A stretch of DNA of 64,000 bases from Pisolithus tinctorius. Lineage: Eukaryota; Basidiomycota; Agaricomycetes; Boletales; Pisolithaceae. Both the position numbers and the translations under genes were made by a program. Below the pieces are notes generated by a model. That model had not been told where the DNA came from. It saw only the letters and a list, made by a program, of their open reading frames with translations, and did no database searches. Where the stretch lies: contig JANFAH010000009.1 in NCBI GenBank assembly GCA_024663395.1, forward strand, positions 992,001 through 1,056,000, given 5' to 3'. This document shows, in pieces, positions 23,936 to 34,318 of the stretch (position 1 is its first letter; every line of letters begins with the position of its first letter).

Positions 23936-23942
23936 AAAACCC
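23936..23942 (-). promoter_or_regulatory. -1 ribosomal frameshift heptamer of A2 (GGGTTTT)
   Basis: Minus strand reads CAG GGT TTT TAG in the gag-protease frame: a perfect X_XXY_YYZ heptamer immediately before the stop codon (23933-23935). After slippage the frame reads VDDSFRSRG, which resembles IDDPPNSRG after the same signal in B2 (51436-51442). Confidence 0.7.
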
Positions 23943-26640
23943 TGCTCAGGTTGCTTCATGTGGCGACGCATCTCCTTGCATGCAAAGTAGTCTTCTTCGT
24001 CTTCGGAATTTACGAACTGTGGAAGAGGCTGTAGTCTGTTTCGAGGGCGCGTCGGAATTAATACCTGTCTTCCCATGTTAGGATCACGAATCTCTAGGGA
24101 CTGTTCCCCGTCGGGGAAATCTCATAGGATGCTGGTGAGCAGACAGAAGAAGGGTCGCCTGAGAAGTAGATCAAATGGAGTGTGATCAACGACCTGAATC
24201 TGGAGGTGTGCTTCGATATTCCCTATGCGCAAGGACGCATTCTCTATGACACCTAGAGTACTTTCTTTGGATTGGTTAGCGGCTTCGAGAGTCATGCTCA
24301 TGTCAGAATGAAGAGGAGCCCCTAAGGCCTCCCATAGTTCACGACGCAAGGCTACCACCTGACCACCACTGTCCAGAATGCATTCGACGTGGAGTTTGTT
24401 CATTAAGATGCCATCGACAGCGCGTAAGGGGGCAGTAGCGAGGCCTACACACTTCCCTTCGACGTCTCTGACCCGGAATTGTTCATAGGACGCCCAGGTA
24501 GGTGACGCCACAGCTTCTGATGCCGTTTCCAGGCTCCCAATCGTTATCTTCTTCGTCGCAGCCAGTTCTTGGACCTGCTTACGAATCTCCAGGCTGACAG
24601 CAAGGAGGTCTTTGGTAGAGATCTCCATCTTCGCTTCTAAGACTTGGTTTACTGAGACGTCTGGTAGCAGCCACTTCATCGAAACTGCTCTGGTATCGAA
24701 ATTGGGGTGCGGGAATTGTTGTAGGCTTAGATTTCTTGGAATCTGTGGGATTAGAGACGGCCAGAGTTTTACTAATGGTTGGGTTCTCTGTAACATGGAC
24801 AGGATTGTTTGGAATGGAATTAACGACTGGCCTGGGGGCGGATGACGCATTAGCAGGCACTGGACTTGTCGCAGGGTTTCGCTGACGGTGGGTCAGAATT
24901 TCTACACCGTCGAAACGAGTGACCTTCTTCTTCTTGATATTATTTTTCAATTCTTCTACTTGCGCGTAAGCTCTCGCCAAGGCGCGCTGGTCTTCTTCAT
25001 CGGCATTACTCTCTAGTTCTTCGTCGATTAGGTAGGAGGAGGGATGTAGGTCGACCTGAAACTCCGCGGATTCTTCATTAGTGAAGAACATTGTGCTGAC
25101 GAGATGAGGTGGGGTATCACATCCTCGAGATGAGTTTCGATGACTGGCTAGGACGTTGTACAGGAGACGAGGTTTGCTGAGGCGATGATAGAATCGCGCA
25201 TGGCAAGGAAGTTGTCGATCTTTTCTTTAAAGTTCCGGCCAGCAGCCATCCTAGGAATGTCAGAACCATCAGGCATAAATACTCTTCCCCCTATCAGGGT
25301 GCATTTCCCAGCTTGTACGTATTCACGACACAGTGCACACTCTGCCGTACAGGTGGCCATCGGTGCTCCTGCAGAAGAAACACCGTGGGTCAAAAGAGCG
25401 ACGGAATTGGGCCTCTTGACCTTGCTGAGGGGGTGACGTGTCGGTAGGTTGTTGGGCGACTTGGACGTACTCACGTTTTAAGATAGTGGGGACAGTCGAC
25501 AAAGAAGGGGGTGCGGAGTTCTGGGGAAACAAGGCCGAAGAATCAGGTTGAGGGAGATTTCGTTTTGCTCCGCTGAGTAGGTAGTTAGCGTGCTTGTAGA
25601 CCAGATCAAACTCCCAAGGTTTGTCGATGTCGTGATCTAGGTCTGAAAGTTGCAATCGCGTGAGCAAGGAATTCTGGAACCTTGGGGGAAATCCCTCAAG
25701 GAATTTCTCGTTGATGTAGTCCTCAGGGAGCTTCTTCTTCTTCTGGACGAGGCCAAGGATGTGTCGGAATTCCTGGACGTATTTACTGAGATCTTCCAGC
25801 GATCCCATAGGTTTCTGAGCTTGATGGTAGAGTAAGGTTTCGAGGTTGGCCTTGGTATAGCGATGATCTTTCACTGAGGCACCTGGATAGTAGTTCAGGA
25901 GTTCTTTGGAAAATGCGTCCCAGTCATTGAAGCCGTTGGTTGCAGCGTCTAGGGTGGACCAAAATTCCACCTCGTTGTGATCGGCGTAACAGATGACCCA
26001 GTGGATTTTATCTTTTCCGGTGTCAAGGCCAGCTTCAACGCAGAGTTGTTCGACGTCTTCGAGGTAGTGAGTGATGTCTTCAGTGCGACCAGAAAACTTC
26101 GGGGCTTTGTTAGAGCCCCTGAGCGGCACGTCTCTGGCTCCAGACATTTTTCGAGGTGGTATGGGGATCTGGATCGGAATGGGAAGGATAGGAGCGGAAT
26201 TCGAGAGAGTCGAGGCAAGAGTATTCTGTACGGGTATTTGAGTAGAAAGGGTGATGGCGGAATTTGCGATTAGGGAGTGGGAAGGAAGGAGGAGCTGTTC
26301 AGCAGCTAGTTCTGAATCACTGGATGGCGAGGACGAAGAAGAAGTTAGTTCTGAGAGAGGCGAAAGTTCTTGACGTTCAGCGGGAGGATTGAAGGGCTCA
26401 TCGAAGTCGAAGCCTCCTGGAAATGCTGGGTAAAACGCTGGGGACTCTGGGCTCCGAAAGATCTCATCTAAACCGAGATCTGAGTCTGACGAGTGTGGCT
26501 CTGAAATATCTCTAGGATCAGCTACCGGAATTAAGATTTCTGCTGAGGAAATAGATAGTCTGTGGAAGGGCTCTAAGAGCTCTTTGAGTTCGGTTCTTTG
26601 ACGAGTGGGTCGTAAGGATCTCCTTTCCAGATCTACAGAC

Positions 26641-26658
26641 CCCTCGCGGTGGGCTCCA
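26641..26658 (-). promoter_or_regulatory. primer-binding site of A2
   Basis: Minus strand TGGAGCCCACCGCGAGGG, 6 nt after the 5' LTR. Begins TGG as expected for priming by a tRNA 3' CCA end and is shared with B2 (48588-48605). The tRNA is not identified. Confidence 0.6.
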
Positions 26659-26664
26659 AAACGA

Positions 26665-27671
26665 TGTGGGACACTACCTCTGGGTAGCATGCGAATAGGG
26701 GAAAGCTGTAGGGAAAATCCCTAGGCTCGACCCAAGGGGTGCTGAGTAGGAAGGAGACGTAGGATGCGATGGTAGGGTCGGTCGAAGAGTCAAATGTGGG
26801 TCATGGAATTTAATTCCGTAGAGTCAAAGGAAGGGACAGACTTGCTTTTGAAATTCCGGACGATGATCTTGCACCAAGGAAGTAACTCCGAGATGAATTA
26901 AGTGCATGGGAGAGGCAAACGAGTACTAATGGAACAAGGACACGAAGACACAGTAGACACAGTAGACGCAAAGACACAGATACACAGCAGACTCAGAGGA
27001 CGTGAAGACTCTTTGAACTCGTTAGACTCACACTAGATGCAGAATGTGGGTCCCAAAAGAGATTATTCTCATTTCGTCGCTGAGGTGGGAATATATAGTA
27101 CATGGATAGTAAGGTACTGATCAGGGAAATGTGGGGCGGGAGAAGCAAAACTCCGAAAAATAAAGGGGACGACGTGTCAGACGTCAAAGCCATACAGCAA
27201 CGTGTGAAAACAAACTGTAAGGTAGTAACTGAGAAATACAACAGGAAAGACAGGTATCTTCCGACAGGGCGAGAGTACACTGTACTGTAGAGTGGAATGC
27301 GAAGGGTAGAGGCCGTAGGTAGGAAGGGGTTCTCGCTTTGCGGAGAAAGGTTCGCGGGAAAGGAATGAGAGGGGTAACCGGAGTTTTTACTGATGATCTG
27401 CGTGATTTTCCGGCTACGTGGCGAGGTGAGGGTTGAAGCGGCACGACTGCGGAATTCCGGATAGATGTATGTCAGGTTGAGGTTGACGCAGAATTTCGGG
27501 ACGATGACTGGTGTGTGTTATTGATGGACCGGGGAGCTCCGAAGGTTCGACAGGCGAGGCAGCGCACGAGGCAGATGGGATAATTCCGAAGACGATAGAC
27601 GTGGATGGTAACAGCGGAATTTTGGTGTTGGCATCCCTATTTCGGCCTCAGGGAGTATACTACTCCCTACA
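26665..27671 (-). repeat. 5' LTR of A2
   Basis: 1007 bp. Differences from the 3' LTR in the first 400 bp are about 15, mostly C-T or G-A. Confidence 0.9.
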
Positions 27672-28233
27672 GCGGCGAGTCTGTCGGAGGTGCAGTTGGA
27701 GCTACAAACGGAGCGGAGGTCGCAGCGGAAGGTGACAAAGGCACCTGGGATGTCAGCATTCCCTGTAGCGATGGTTTGAATGATATACTGCCCAGTACCC
27801 AGTCAATCAACGGATTGAAGCGGGTGAGCCAGTTGTGTCCTAATACCAGCGAACAAGAAGAATCCAACGGAGTAACATAAAATGAAGCGGAATTGACATC
27901 ACTGGAAGGAAAGCGGAGGGAAAGATCTACTTCTTGGGAAATGACAGCATTTGTACTGCCATCAAACAAGCGGAGCAGAATTGGCGGAGAAACAGAGGAA
28001 ACAGGAATGGCATATTTTTTGATTACAGATGGGTCTATGAAGCAATGAGAAGAACCAGAATCAATCAACGCAGAAAAAGTATCAACAGAATAATCCAGAA
28101 GAGTTACAGACGGAAGTAAAGAATTGGGACTAGAAAGAGTGGACGCGTTGAGTTGAATGTCCGGTTGTGCACAGTTGGGTTCAACGCTTCCTCCAGGCTG
28201 TGCGAGCTCCCTGGAGGAGCGGACTAATTTTTT
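27672..28233 (-). pseudogene. pol: C1 protease segment of pol (separated from RT by A2)
   Basis: Aspartic protease with active site LIDSGSSHCFID and the partner motif LVLGHNWLTRFNPLIDW. The frame is open from the slippery site (28227-28233) through to the A2 insertion point, and joins RT in frame after removal of A2 and 4 bp. Continues at 17153. Confidence 0.85.
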
Positions 28234-29506
28234 GGCTCTGCTTGCTCCGCAGGCGGAGTAGGCGGAGTTCCAGCCATAGCTGCATGGGCTTTGGCTGCGC
28301 GAGAGGTGGACTTGGGACAGTCCTTGGCAGAATGGCCAGCCTCGCCACAGAAGAGGCAGAGGTTGTTCTTCATCCTGCGCTGACGTTCAGCGGAGGTGAG
28401 CTTGCCATCCTTGCCCAGAAGATGGGCAATATCGGACTTGGACGTGTCGGACCTGGGTGGATCTTTCTGTCTGCCCCTGCCCTTGGCGTCAGACTTTGGA
28501 GCGGAGGCGGAGGACAACAATTTAGTTTTGTTGTTGGAGTTGGAGGACTGCAACTTGTCGGAGGCGGACTTGGTGGTACGTGAGACCTCTGCTTTGCGCT
28601 CCCAGTAGCACGCATCAATGGTCTGGGCGAGTTTGCGGAGTTGTGCGAGGGTAGAGGGCTTTCCGATGTGAGCGATCTCATCCTTGATGTGGTCTGGAAG
28701 TCCACTATAGAAGCGGTGGCGGAGTGCACTGACACCGTAGTCCTTGACTTGCGAAGCCCAGCGATTGAACTCCACAACATATTTGGTAATACGAGAACCG
28801 TCCTTCATGGCAAGGTTCTCGAGTTGCTGGACGGCATCTGCTATGGCATTGTGCGGACCGAAGTTAGCTGTGAGCTCCTGTAAGAACTCATGATAGTCGT
28901 CCATCCAGAGCGGGCAGTCATAGTTGTCGGGGTTTAGCAGATCTGGCTCGAACCAAGCCAGGGCCATACCCTTAAGATAGGATTGAGCGAAGGTAACCTT
29001 AGCTCTGTCAGAGCGGAATGCACGAGGGCAGTCTTGGAAGTTCAACTCGCATTGAACGAGGAACTCGCAGAGTTTTTGGGGTCGGAGCCGTCGAAGGTGT
29101 CAGGCTCGCAGACCTTGGTTTTCGGAGTGGAGTCCCCAGTGCGCAAACTAGACTGCGCAAGCGCATGGACAGCTCTGGCAAGAGCTACGAGGGGATCCTC
29201 TGGCGGCTCAGCCGGGTCTTCAGGGATATCCCTGTCACCGCTGCCCCCGCCATCAGGATCACCATCAGGATAGTCAGGGTCGGGATCAGGTCCATCATCT
29301 CGGTTACGAGGAGACGGAGTATGGAAGGCTGATGGGTGGAGGTCGGAGCGACCAGCTTGCGAAGCGCTTTTGCCTTCAGCGCAAGAGCGGCGTCGAGCGG
29401 AGAAGGATTGGAACTGTTCGACGACAGAAGGGAGTCGACATGGATTAGCTAGCGCTGCAGCGAGGTTCTCAGCGACCTCTCTTTGGGATTGAGCTCGAGT
29501 TCTCAT
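28224..29506 (-). pseudogene. gag: C1 gag, one frameshift
   Basis: Starts at ATG 29506 (MRTRAQSQREVAENLAAAL). N-terminal disordered, Pro/Asp-rich part; then the capsid region (FAQSYLKGMALAWFEPDLL, YHEFLQELTANFGPHNAIADA, FYSGLPDHIKDEIA) and a canonical CCHC zinc knuckle CLFCGEAGHSAKDC near the C-terminus, for packaging genomic RNA. The frame breaks at about 29075-29080, where the run after CCC has five A residues and six would keep the frame (FDGSDPKK). Typical chromovirus Gag layout. Confidence 0.85.
28227..28233 (-). promoter_or_regulatory. -1 ribosomal frameshift heptamer of C1 (AAAAAAT)
   Basis: Minus strand CCA AAA AAT TAG in the gag frame: A_AAA_AAT immediately before the gag stop. The -1 frame is open from here into protease. 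Confidence 0.75.
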
Positions 29507-29554
29507 GATGGCGTAAGTTTTTTGGAAGACAGAAAAGGAGACCGTACAAGTGCA

Positions 29555-29565
29555 AGTACGAATAT
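29555..29565 (-). promoter_or_regulatory. self-priming PBS of C1
   Basis: Minus strand ATATTCGTACT, 2 nt after the 5' LTR. It is exactly complementary, over 11 nt, to the LTR segment at 29854-29864, the predicted 5' end of the transcript. This is the Tf1-type self-priming arrangement. Confidence 0.75.
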
Positions 29566-29567
29566 AC

Positions 29568-30280
29568 TGTCAAGTCCGGGCCTACTCCGACCAACTCTGA
29601 CGCTTAATAAGGTCTAGAGGAGGGTCCGGAAGCAAGTCCGACACACAGGGACAGAACTCCGACTAGTGGAGTGTCGGCAGGAACGAAGACCGCCAAGACA
29701 AAGGCGGAGCGGAGTGAGGGCATTGGGTTTAGCTCGTGCGCTACCCCCTTGCACGATCTCAGCCCTCGTATTTCAGAGGGAGAGTACAGACGGAGAGTCG
29801 GAGATAACTCTGACAGGCAGAAGACGGAATCAGAGGGAGTAGGAACTAAGTTGATATTCGTACTAAAGAACAGCGGAGTACAGTACATGCTTTTATACTG
29901 TTACGGAGGTACAGTAATCAGAATCGGAACTGACATATGGAGACTGATAAATTTTCAAGTAAAAGTTCCTGGACGACGAATGAAGGGTGGATGGAGGACA
30001 TATGAACGGGTAACACAGAACATCCAGAAAAGGAAATAGTCCAGGCGCTGGACCATGTGGTGAGCGCGCTGCGGAGTACCTGACTGCGAAGGTAGTCACA
30101 TGCCCCTCAGAGAACGGACCGCTCGGTCCGGTAGGAGAGTAACACAAGTCCGACAGCAGTCAGAGTGGAGACTGTTTGTAAACAGCAGATGTTGGGCGGA
30201 GTTGGTGCGGAGTGAGTGAACAACCAGCGGAGTAGGGTGCAGAGCATATAGGGACTTATAATGAACGCACGGTCGTGACA
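29568..30280 (-). repeat. 5' LTR of C1
   Basis: 713 bp; begins on the minus strand TGTCACGACC and ends GGACTTGACA. Contains the promoter described at 29854-29897. Confidence 0.9.
29854..29897 (-). promoter_or_regulatory. C1 LTR promoter: TATA box and predicted transcript start
   Basis: Minus strand TATAAAA at 29891-29897. Counting 33 nt downstream reaches AGTACGAATAT (29864 to 29854), the 11 nt complementary to the PBS. In self-priming elements these are the first bases of the RNA, so two independent features agree on the start. Confidence 0.7.
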
Positions 30281-30334
30281 CAGGTGTGTGTTGATCAACT
30301 CACTGAAGCTCTGGAGAAGATTGGGGTGGAATAG
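30281..30334 (+). pseudogene. antisense gene of B1, last codons after the C1 insertion
   Basis: After the duplicated CAGGTG the frame continues CVDQLTEALEKIGVE and stops at TAG 30332-30334. The B2 copy ends LLEALAKLGVE, confirming the join. Q starts 7 nt downstream. Confidence 0.8.
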
Positions 30335-30341
30335 GAATGTG

Positions 30342-31033
30342 TGTAGTTAGTTCAGATTCATTGTACTGTCCCATCCACATGTCAGCACATACTGTGCTAA
30401 ATATACCACTTTGCTTGCTTCTGCGCAAAGCTGTGAACAACTGGACACACTTGAAGATGCACCGTGGGTCAGTGTGGCCACAGTAAGATATGGTGTGTGG
30501 GGTACCACCTGACTTGTCTTCTTTGTGTGACTTTCAACCTCTCTCAGCGGTAAGTCCTCATGAAACAATCTTGATGGTAGGGTGTGATGAAACCTTAAAG
30601 AGAGGGTGAAGGGACTGTTTATTAGGTAACTGTGATGGTCTTTGGGTATTAATTGTAAGGAAACAGAGAATGAACTGAAAGGAAAGAAGACCAAGGGGTG
30701 CACACTGACTGTGTGTTTGAAGAAGAAATGCATGGGGTGGTTGCAAGTATCTGTGGTATAGAGTGGCTGAAGACAGTATCAGCGAGACTAGTAAGAGAGA
30801 TAGGAGAGATGGTGTGTTAGCTATATACTTATTTGGTGTTTTGTTATTTTTCTGGACAGTTTTTGACTTTTTGTTAGCAGTTTTTATGTTTTTGGTGTAA
30901 GGACTAGCTATCATTAGAATCACTGGACGAAACCCGGGGTGGAACAGAAGTCTCTGGACAAAACCTGGGGTAAAACAGATAAGAGGAAACAGACCATGTT
31001 CGGTATTGGATGGAGTGAGTGGTATGTGGGTCA
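30342..31033 (-). repeat. Q: LTR-like block between antisense gene and pol in B1
   Basis: 692 bp with TG...CA ends (minus strand TGACCCACATACCAC to CTAACTACA). Homologous to 55226-55933 in B2, at the same place in the element, but different from the outer B LTRs. It is preceded on the pol side by a polypurine-like CTGCAGGGG and a hairpin, as a 3' LTR would be. See finding on the mosaic structure. Confidence 0.7.
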
Positions 31034-31052
31034 CCCCTGCAGGGGACTTTGA

Positions 31053-31076
31053 ATGCTGACTGGCCCCAGTCAGCAT
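31053..31076. other. long hairpin next to Q in B1
   Basis: Arms ATGCTGACTGG and CCAGTCAGCAT, an 11-bp perfect stem with a 2-nt loop. Confidence 0.7.
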
Positions 31077-31131
31077 GGAAGAAGGAACAAGGGTAGCAGA
31101 AGGAGCTGTGGGGAGGCAGGCAAAGCCACAG

Positions 31132-32973
31132 TGTCACACACCAAAGGTGTTGTGGACATGGTTACAGCTGACTCTGCCTAACTCATCAATGAGTTGTGCA
31201 CAATGCCCATGCATGCAGATGAAGACTAAAGGCCTCATGTGTAGAAAGACTGTTGGATGTAAACAGTCATCCTTCGCACAAGAACGAGTCATCAGTGCTA
31301 AAGAGAAAAGAGGAAGCGAGTTAAGCATGCATTAAAGGTTTTTAGCGCCCATGTATGGCATTCCAGTTTTCGTTGTATCTCTGCCATTTCCAAAGATATC
31401 AACTCGGTTGTTGCACTCGCTTAAAGTGCTCAGCCCCACGATTCTTCCTTCCAAATTTGGAGAGGATCCTCACACCCTATGCATTTCTACAGCACTCCAT
31501 CCATCAGACACTCATTTTGCTAAGACCATCAATCATGGCCACCTCTTTGTCAATCATCTCACTTGTCTCATTTGCCAGAGACAGTGGTTATGTATATCTG
31601 CCAGGCATTCCCACCAGCTTCCATCCTGAAGCCCCCTGGTTCATCCCATCATTGTCAGCCCCGTCCCATCCCATGCAGCTTGGTCAGTGTGTTCTCCTTG
31701 TCAGTATGACTTCCAGAAGGATGTTCTTTGGTTGCCTCAGGTCTGTCACTTGGTTATAAAGGTCTTATGTGGTCATTTTGCTCTCCCCTCTTGATGAAGC
31801 ATATGGATTGTTCCTCCCTGCTCCCTGCACCGTCTTTATTCCAGTCTCATCCATCATTCTTCCCACATTGCAACAGCTGCAGTATAATCTACTGTTCTCC
31901 AGCCTCCCTGATTGCATCCATGATGAGTATGACATGCATCTTGCCTTCTTACTGCAAGATCCAGCAGAAGATGTCCCTCCTTCTCCTCCTCCTCCATCAG
32001 AACCCTGTTCATGAAGTTTTTGTTAACTTCACTGAGAGGATGGAAGGGTGGGAGACACAATTGTGTATGCTCCCATTGCTCCACAGACCCCCAATGCCCT
32101 AGCCCCCTTTGACACCTGACTCATGCCCTTCAATTCTGGAGTTAATACTTCCCTATTTGGAAACACCGTCCATCTGTCATGTCATCTTTGGATCTAGAGA
32201 TGTCTCTGCCGAGATCTGACTTGCATCGCCACCCCCTAATGTGATATCAGTGTGCTTACTCAGTTTCTGACTCCATTTGACTCATTCTGTGATGTTTTGA
32301 CTATCCTTGACTCATTCATTGCCAATACTTACCAATCCTCTTTGCTTGCTTACTTTTCATTTCTCACTTACTCATCATGATTACTCAGTCCTTACTCATT
32401 ACTTACCAAGTGTTTGTGCCTTGTTTGTCACAAGCTGTGCTCCCCCCACAGTATATAAACCCCCATGTACCTAGCTACCCAAGAAGCAATCAGAATCAGT
32501 CTAGAAGTCAGTCCAGTGCCTATCTCGTTGTTGACAGTTGAGGCTCCATGAAGGGGTCTATCTGTCATCATTCATATACTTGGTAGTTGAGGCTCATTCA
32601 GAAGAGTCTATCTGCCATCCTTCATCATCTGGAGCTTCCTCTTAGTCAGCAGTCTTGCTTAGTCATCCATCCACTCCTGCATAACTTGTCATTGACTTGC
32701 GCCAGGAGCACGTCTTATCAAAGTCCTTCATCCCAAGTCCTTTCAGCTGAACACCTTCACTCTGTTCAGCATCCCCCATCCAATCATCACTTGCTTGTCT
32801 TCTCCCACATAACTCATCATCGACTTGCACTAGGAGCACCTGCCATTGAAATTTCCCCCTCTTAGATTTTTCTGCAGTCCAGGTTCCATGGAGGCACACA
32901 ACCACTTGCCCATCATTTGTCTTTTGTGTTGGTTTTGGTTGGTTTTCACCACCTTTCCACACTTTGACTCACA
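31132..32973 (+). mobile_element. W1: 1.8-kb solo LTR-like element
   Basis: Ends TGTCACACACC and CTTTGACTCACA. The two flanks are contiguous in the B2 element (about 55120-55130), so W1 is an insertion between pol and Q of B1. An inverted copy, W2, lies at 37667-39518. TATATAAA at 32452 with about 515 bp to the end fits an LTR promoter with R and U5. It has short internal repeats (two copies of TTGAGGCTC...GTCTATCTG and two of CATAACT...AGGAGCAC). The longest frame (about 31355-31759) is shared with W2, but DNA identity is high in any frame, so coding is not supported. Confidence 0.65.
32452..32459 (+). promoter_or_regulatory. TATA box of W1
   Basis: TATATAAA followed by CCCCCATGTACC; conserved in W2. 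Confidence 0.5.
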
Positions 32974-33060
32974 GCAGATGGAGGTATGGGTATCGTGGGA
33001 GACGAGGGTACAGGGGAATAGTGCAATGGACAGACTGTGGATACTGGAAAGGACAGATAG

Positions 33061-34318
33061 TCAGCTGTCCACAGCAAAAGCCTTGACATCATCATCAGTG
33101 GGGTCATCCTCAGCCTCTTCAAGAAGGTGGTCTAGTTCTTCATCATCCAACCCAGTAATGTGAGTCATGGTCACACAGGTGTGAGACTGCGGGTGGTAGG
33201 GAAGTAAGCAGAATGCAGCAAAGTGGAGTTTGGAGATGGAGCCATCCAACTTGGCCAGCAGGTACGAGCCCCCAGTGGTCTGATGAAGGATGACCATGGG
33301 ACCAGTGTACTGCGGCTTTGTCTTCCAGTTCAGCTCTTTCTCTATGTGGGAGTTGCAAACAAGCACAAGGGTGCTGGGAGCAAAGTTATGGTCTTTAATG
33401 CGATGCTGAAAGGTGATTTCAAACTGCTGGATAGACTGGAAGCATGTGTGGAGGACATTGTTGCAGACCTGGTCTAGGTCATCCTGGCACTTCTGTAACT
33501 GGCGCACATGCCAAGCAATCAGTTCTGTGGTAGTCAGTGGTGTCGCATCATCACAGGATAGGGGTAAGAGGAAGGTAGCTTCAGCGAAGTCAAATGGGAA
33601 CAGCAGTTCGACACCATGTACCATGAAGTAAGGGGATAAACCCATGGATTTCAAGATGGTGACCCACTTGGCCCAGAATACAGAGTGTGCAATGGTGTGC
33701 CAGCAGCAGTCATTGTTCTCACAGCTCTTCATGATAGCCTCATGAACATCATAGTGGCGATGCTCTACAATGCCATTAGCCTGAGAGTTGTAAGGAGAGA
33801 TACAGATGTGACAGATATGATATTGCATGGCTAAGGCATCTAAAGCTTGAACAAATGCAGGACCATTGTCAGTGATGATCTTGGAGAGCAGACCCCAGTG
33901 GCATAGGATGTCCTCGAAGATGAAGGATGCAAGCACAGTACTATTTTCTGCACGCAACATGCACCATTCAGGATATGAGGTGAGCGTGCAATGAGCCTGT
34001 ACTATGTAGCAGTAGCTACTGGCTTTGGGCATTAGCATTGTGTCAATGTGAGCTTTATGAAACAGGCCCCCTATCATGGGTACAGTGGGGGGGATATGAA
34101 GCTTCTGCATCTGGCAGATCTGGCATTTGTGACAAGTGCAGACATACCACTTCACATCCTTGACAAGAAGAGGCCACCAGAAGCAAAGGAGAAGGCACAT
34201 GTGGACTGTGAAGACACCCTTGTGTCCAAGGTTGTCATGCGCTTCTTTGATGAGATGATACCACTTGGATTCATTGACGACTAGCTGGTGCCATCCATGC
34301 GGTTCCCTATGCCATAGG
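33061..34318 (-). pseudogene. pol: B1 pol, integrase part
   Basis: Begins inside the pre-integrase region (LWHREPHG, KEAHDNLGHKGVF) where C2 inserted at 34318. Integrase zinc region CHKCQIC, catalytic TDNGPAF and SPYNSQANGIVEHRHYD, C-terminal ELNWKTKPQYTGPMVILHQTTGGSY (GPY-type), acidic tail to TGA at 33061. No chromodomain. No frameshifts. The stretch from RT to here (about 1.4 kb in B2) is missing because of the C2/W2 rearrangement. Confidence 0.85.

Larger units (their letters stand above)
23933..26664 (-). pseudogene. gag: A2 gag-protease ORF, frameshifted
   Basis: Capsid-like core (KAPKFSGRTEDITHYLEDVEQL, WDAFSKELLNYYPGAS, SKYVQEFRHIL), a nucleocapsid Cys/His motif (CFFCRSTDGH) and a second conserved unit (CREYVQAGKCTLIGGRV). 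A retroviral-type aspartic protease follows, with active site ILDSGGQVV and LRIGNIEAHLQIQVV. Blocks change frame at about 25365, near 25100 and at about 24680. Homology with the B gag extends upstream of the first conserved ATG (MSGARD, about 26150): ERRSLRPTRQRTELKELL pairs with RRSLRRTTKCTELENL in B2. The ATG at 26690 lies in the LTR and arose from ACG, so it is not ancestral. Confidence 0.75.
17154..27671 (-). mobile_element. A2: family A retrotransposon inserted in C1
   Basis: Two 1007-bp LTRs in direct orientation (17154-18160, 26665-27671), with no net length difference and perhaps 3-4% substitutions by eye, mainly transitions. Flanks are GCAG (17150-17153) and GCGG (27672-27675). Removing the element plus 4 bp puts the C1 protease and RT in the same frame, whereas a 5-bp duplication would not. 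Internal order on the minus strand: PBS, gag-protease, -1 frameshift site, pol; the antisense gene is on the plus strand beside the 3' LTR. Confidence 0.9.
11673..30280 (-). mobile_element. C1: Ty3 chromovirus with antisense gene, split by A2
   Basis: Both LTRs are 713 bp (11673-12385 and 29568-30280), with ends TGTCAAGTCC and GGTCGTGACA. The insertion is flanked by CAGGTG on both sides (11667-11672 and 30281-30286). Removing the element and one 6-bp copy restores the reading frame of the B1 antisense gene (LHLQV then CVDQLTEALEKIGVE). Six bases is unusual, since Ty3 elements normally give five, but the restored frame supports it. Gag, protease, RT, RNase H, integrase and chromodomain run on the minus strand; A2 sits between protease and RT. 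The internal region excluding A2 is about 6.7 kb. Confidence 0.9.

Noticed and set aside
26665..26690. ATG at 26690 as the authentic A2 gag start
   Set aside because: It is in the LTR and arises from a C-to-T change; the other family A LTRs have ACG or ACA there.
31355..31759. Protein gene inside W1 and W2
   Set aside because: The frame is shared by both copies, but DNA identity is high in all frames, there is no recognisable domain, and the W1 frame is preceded by no conserved start.
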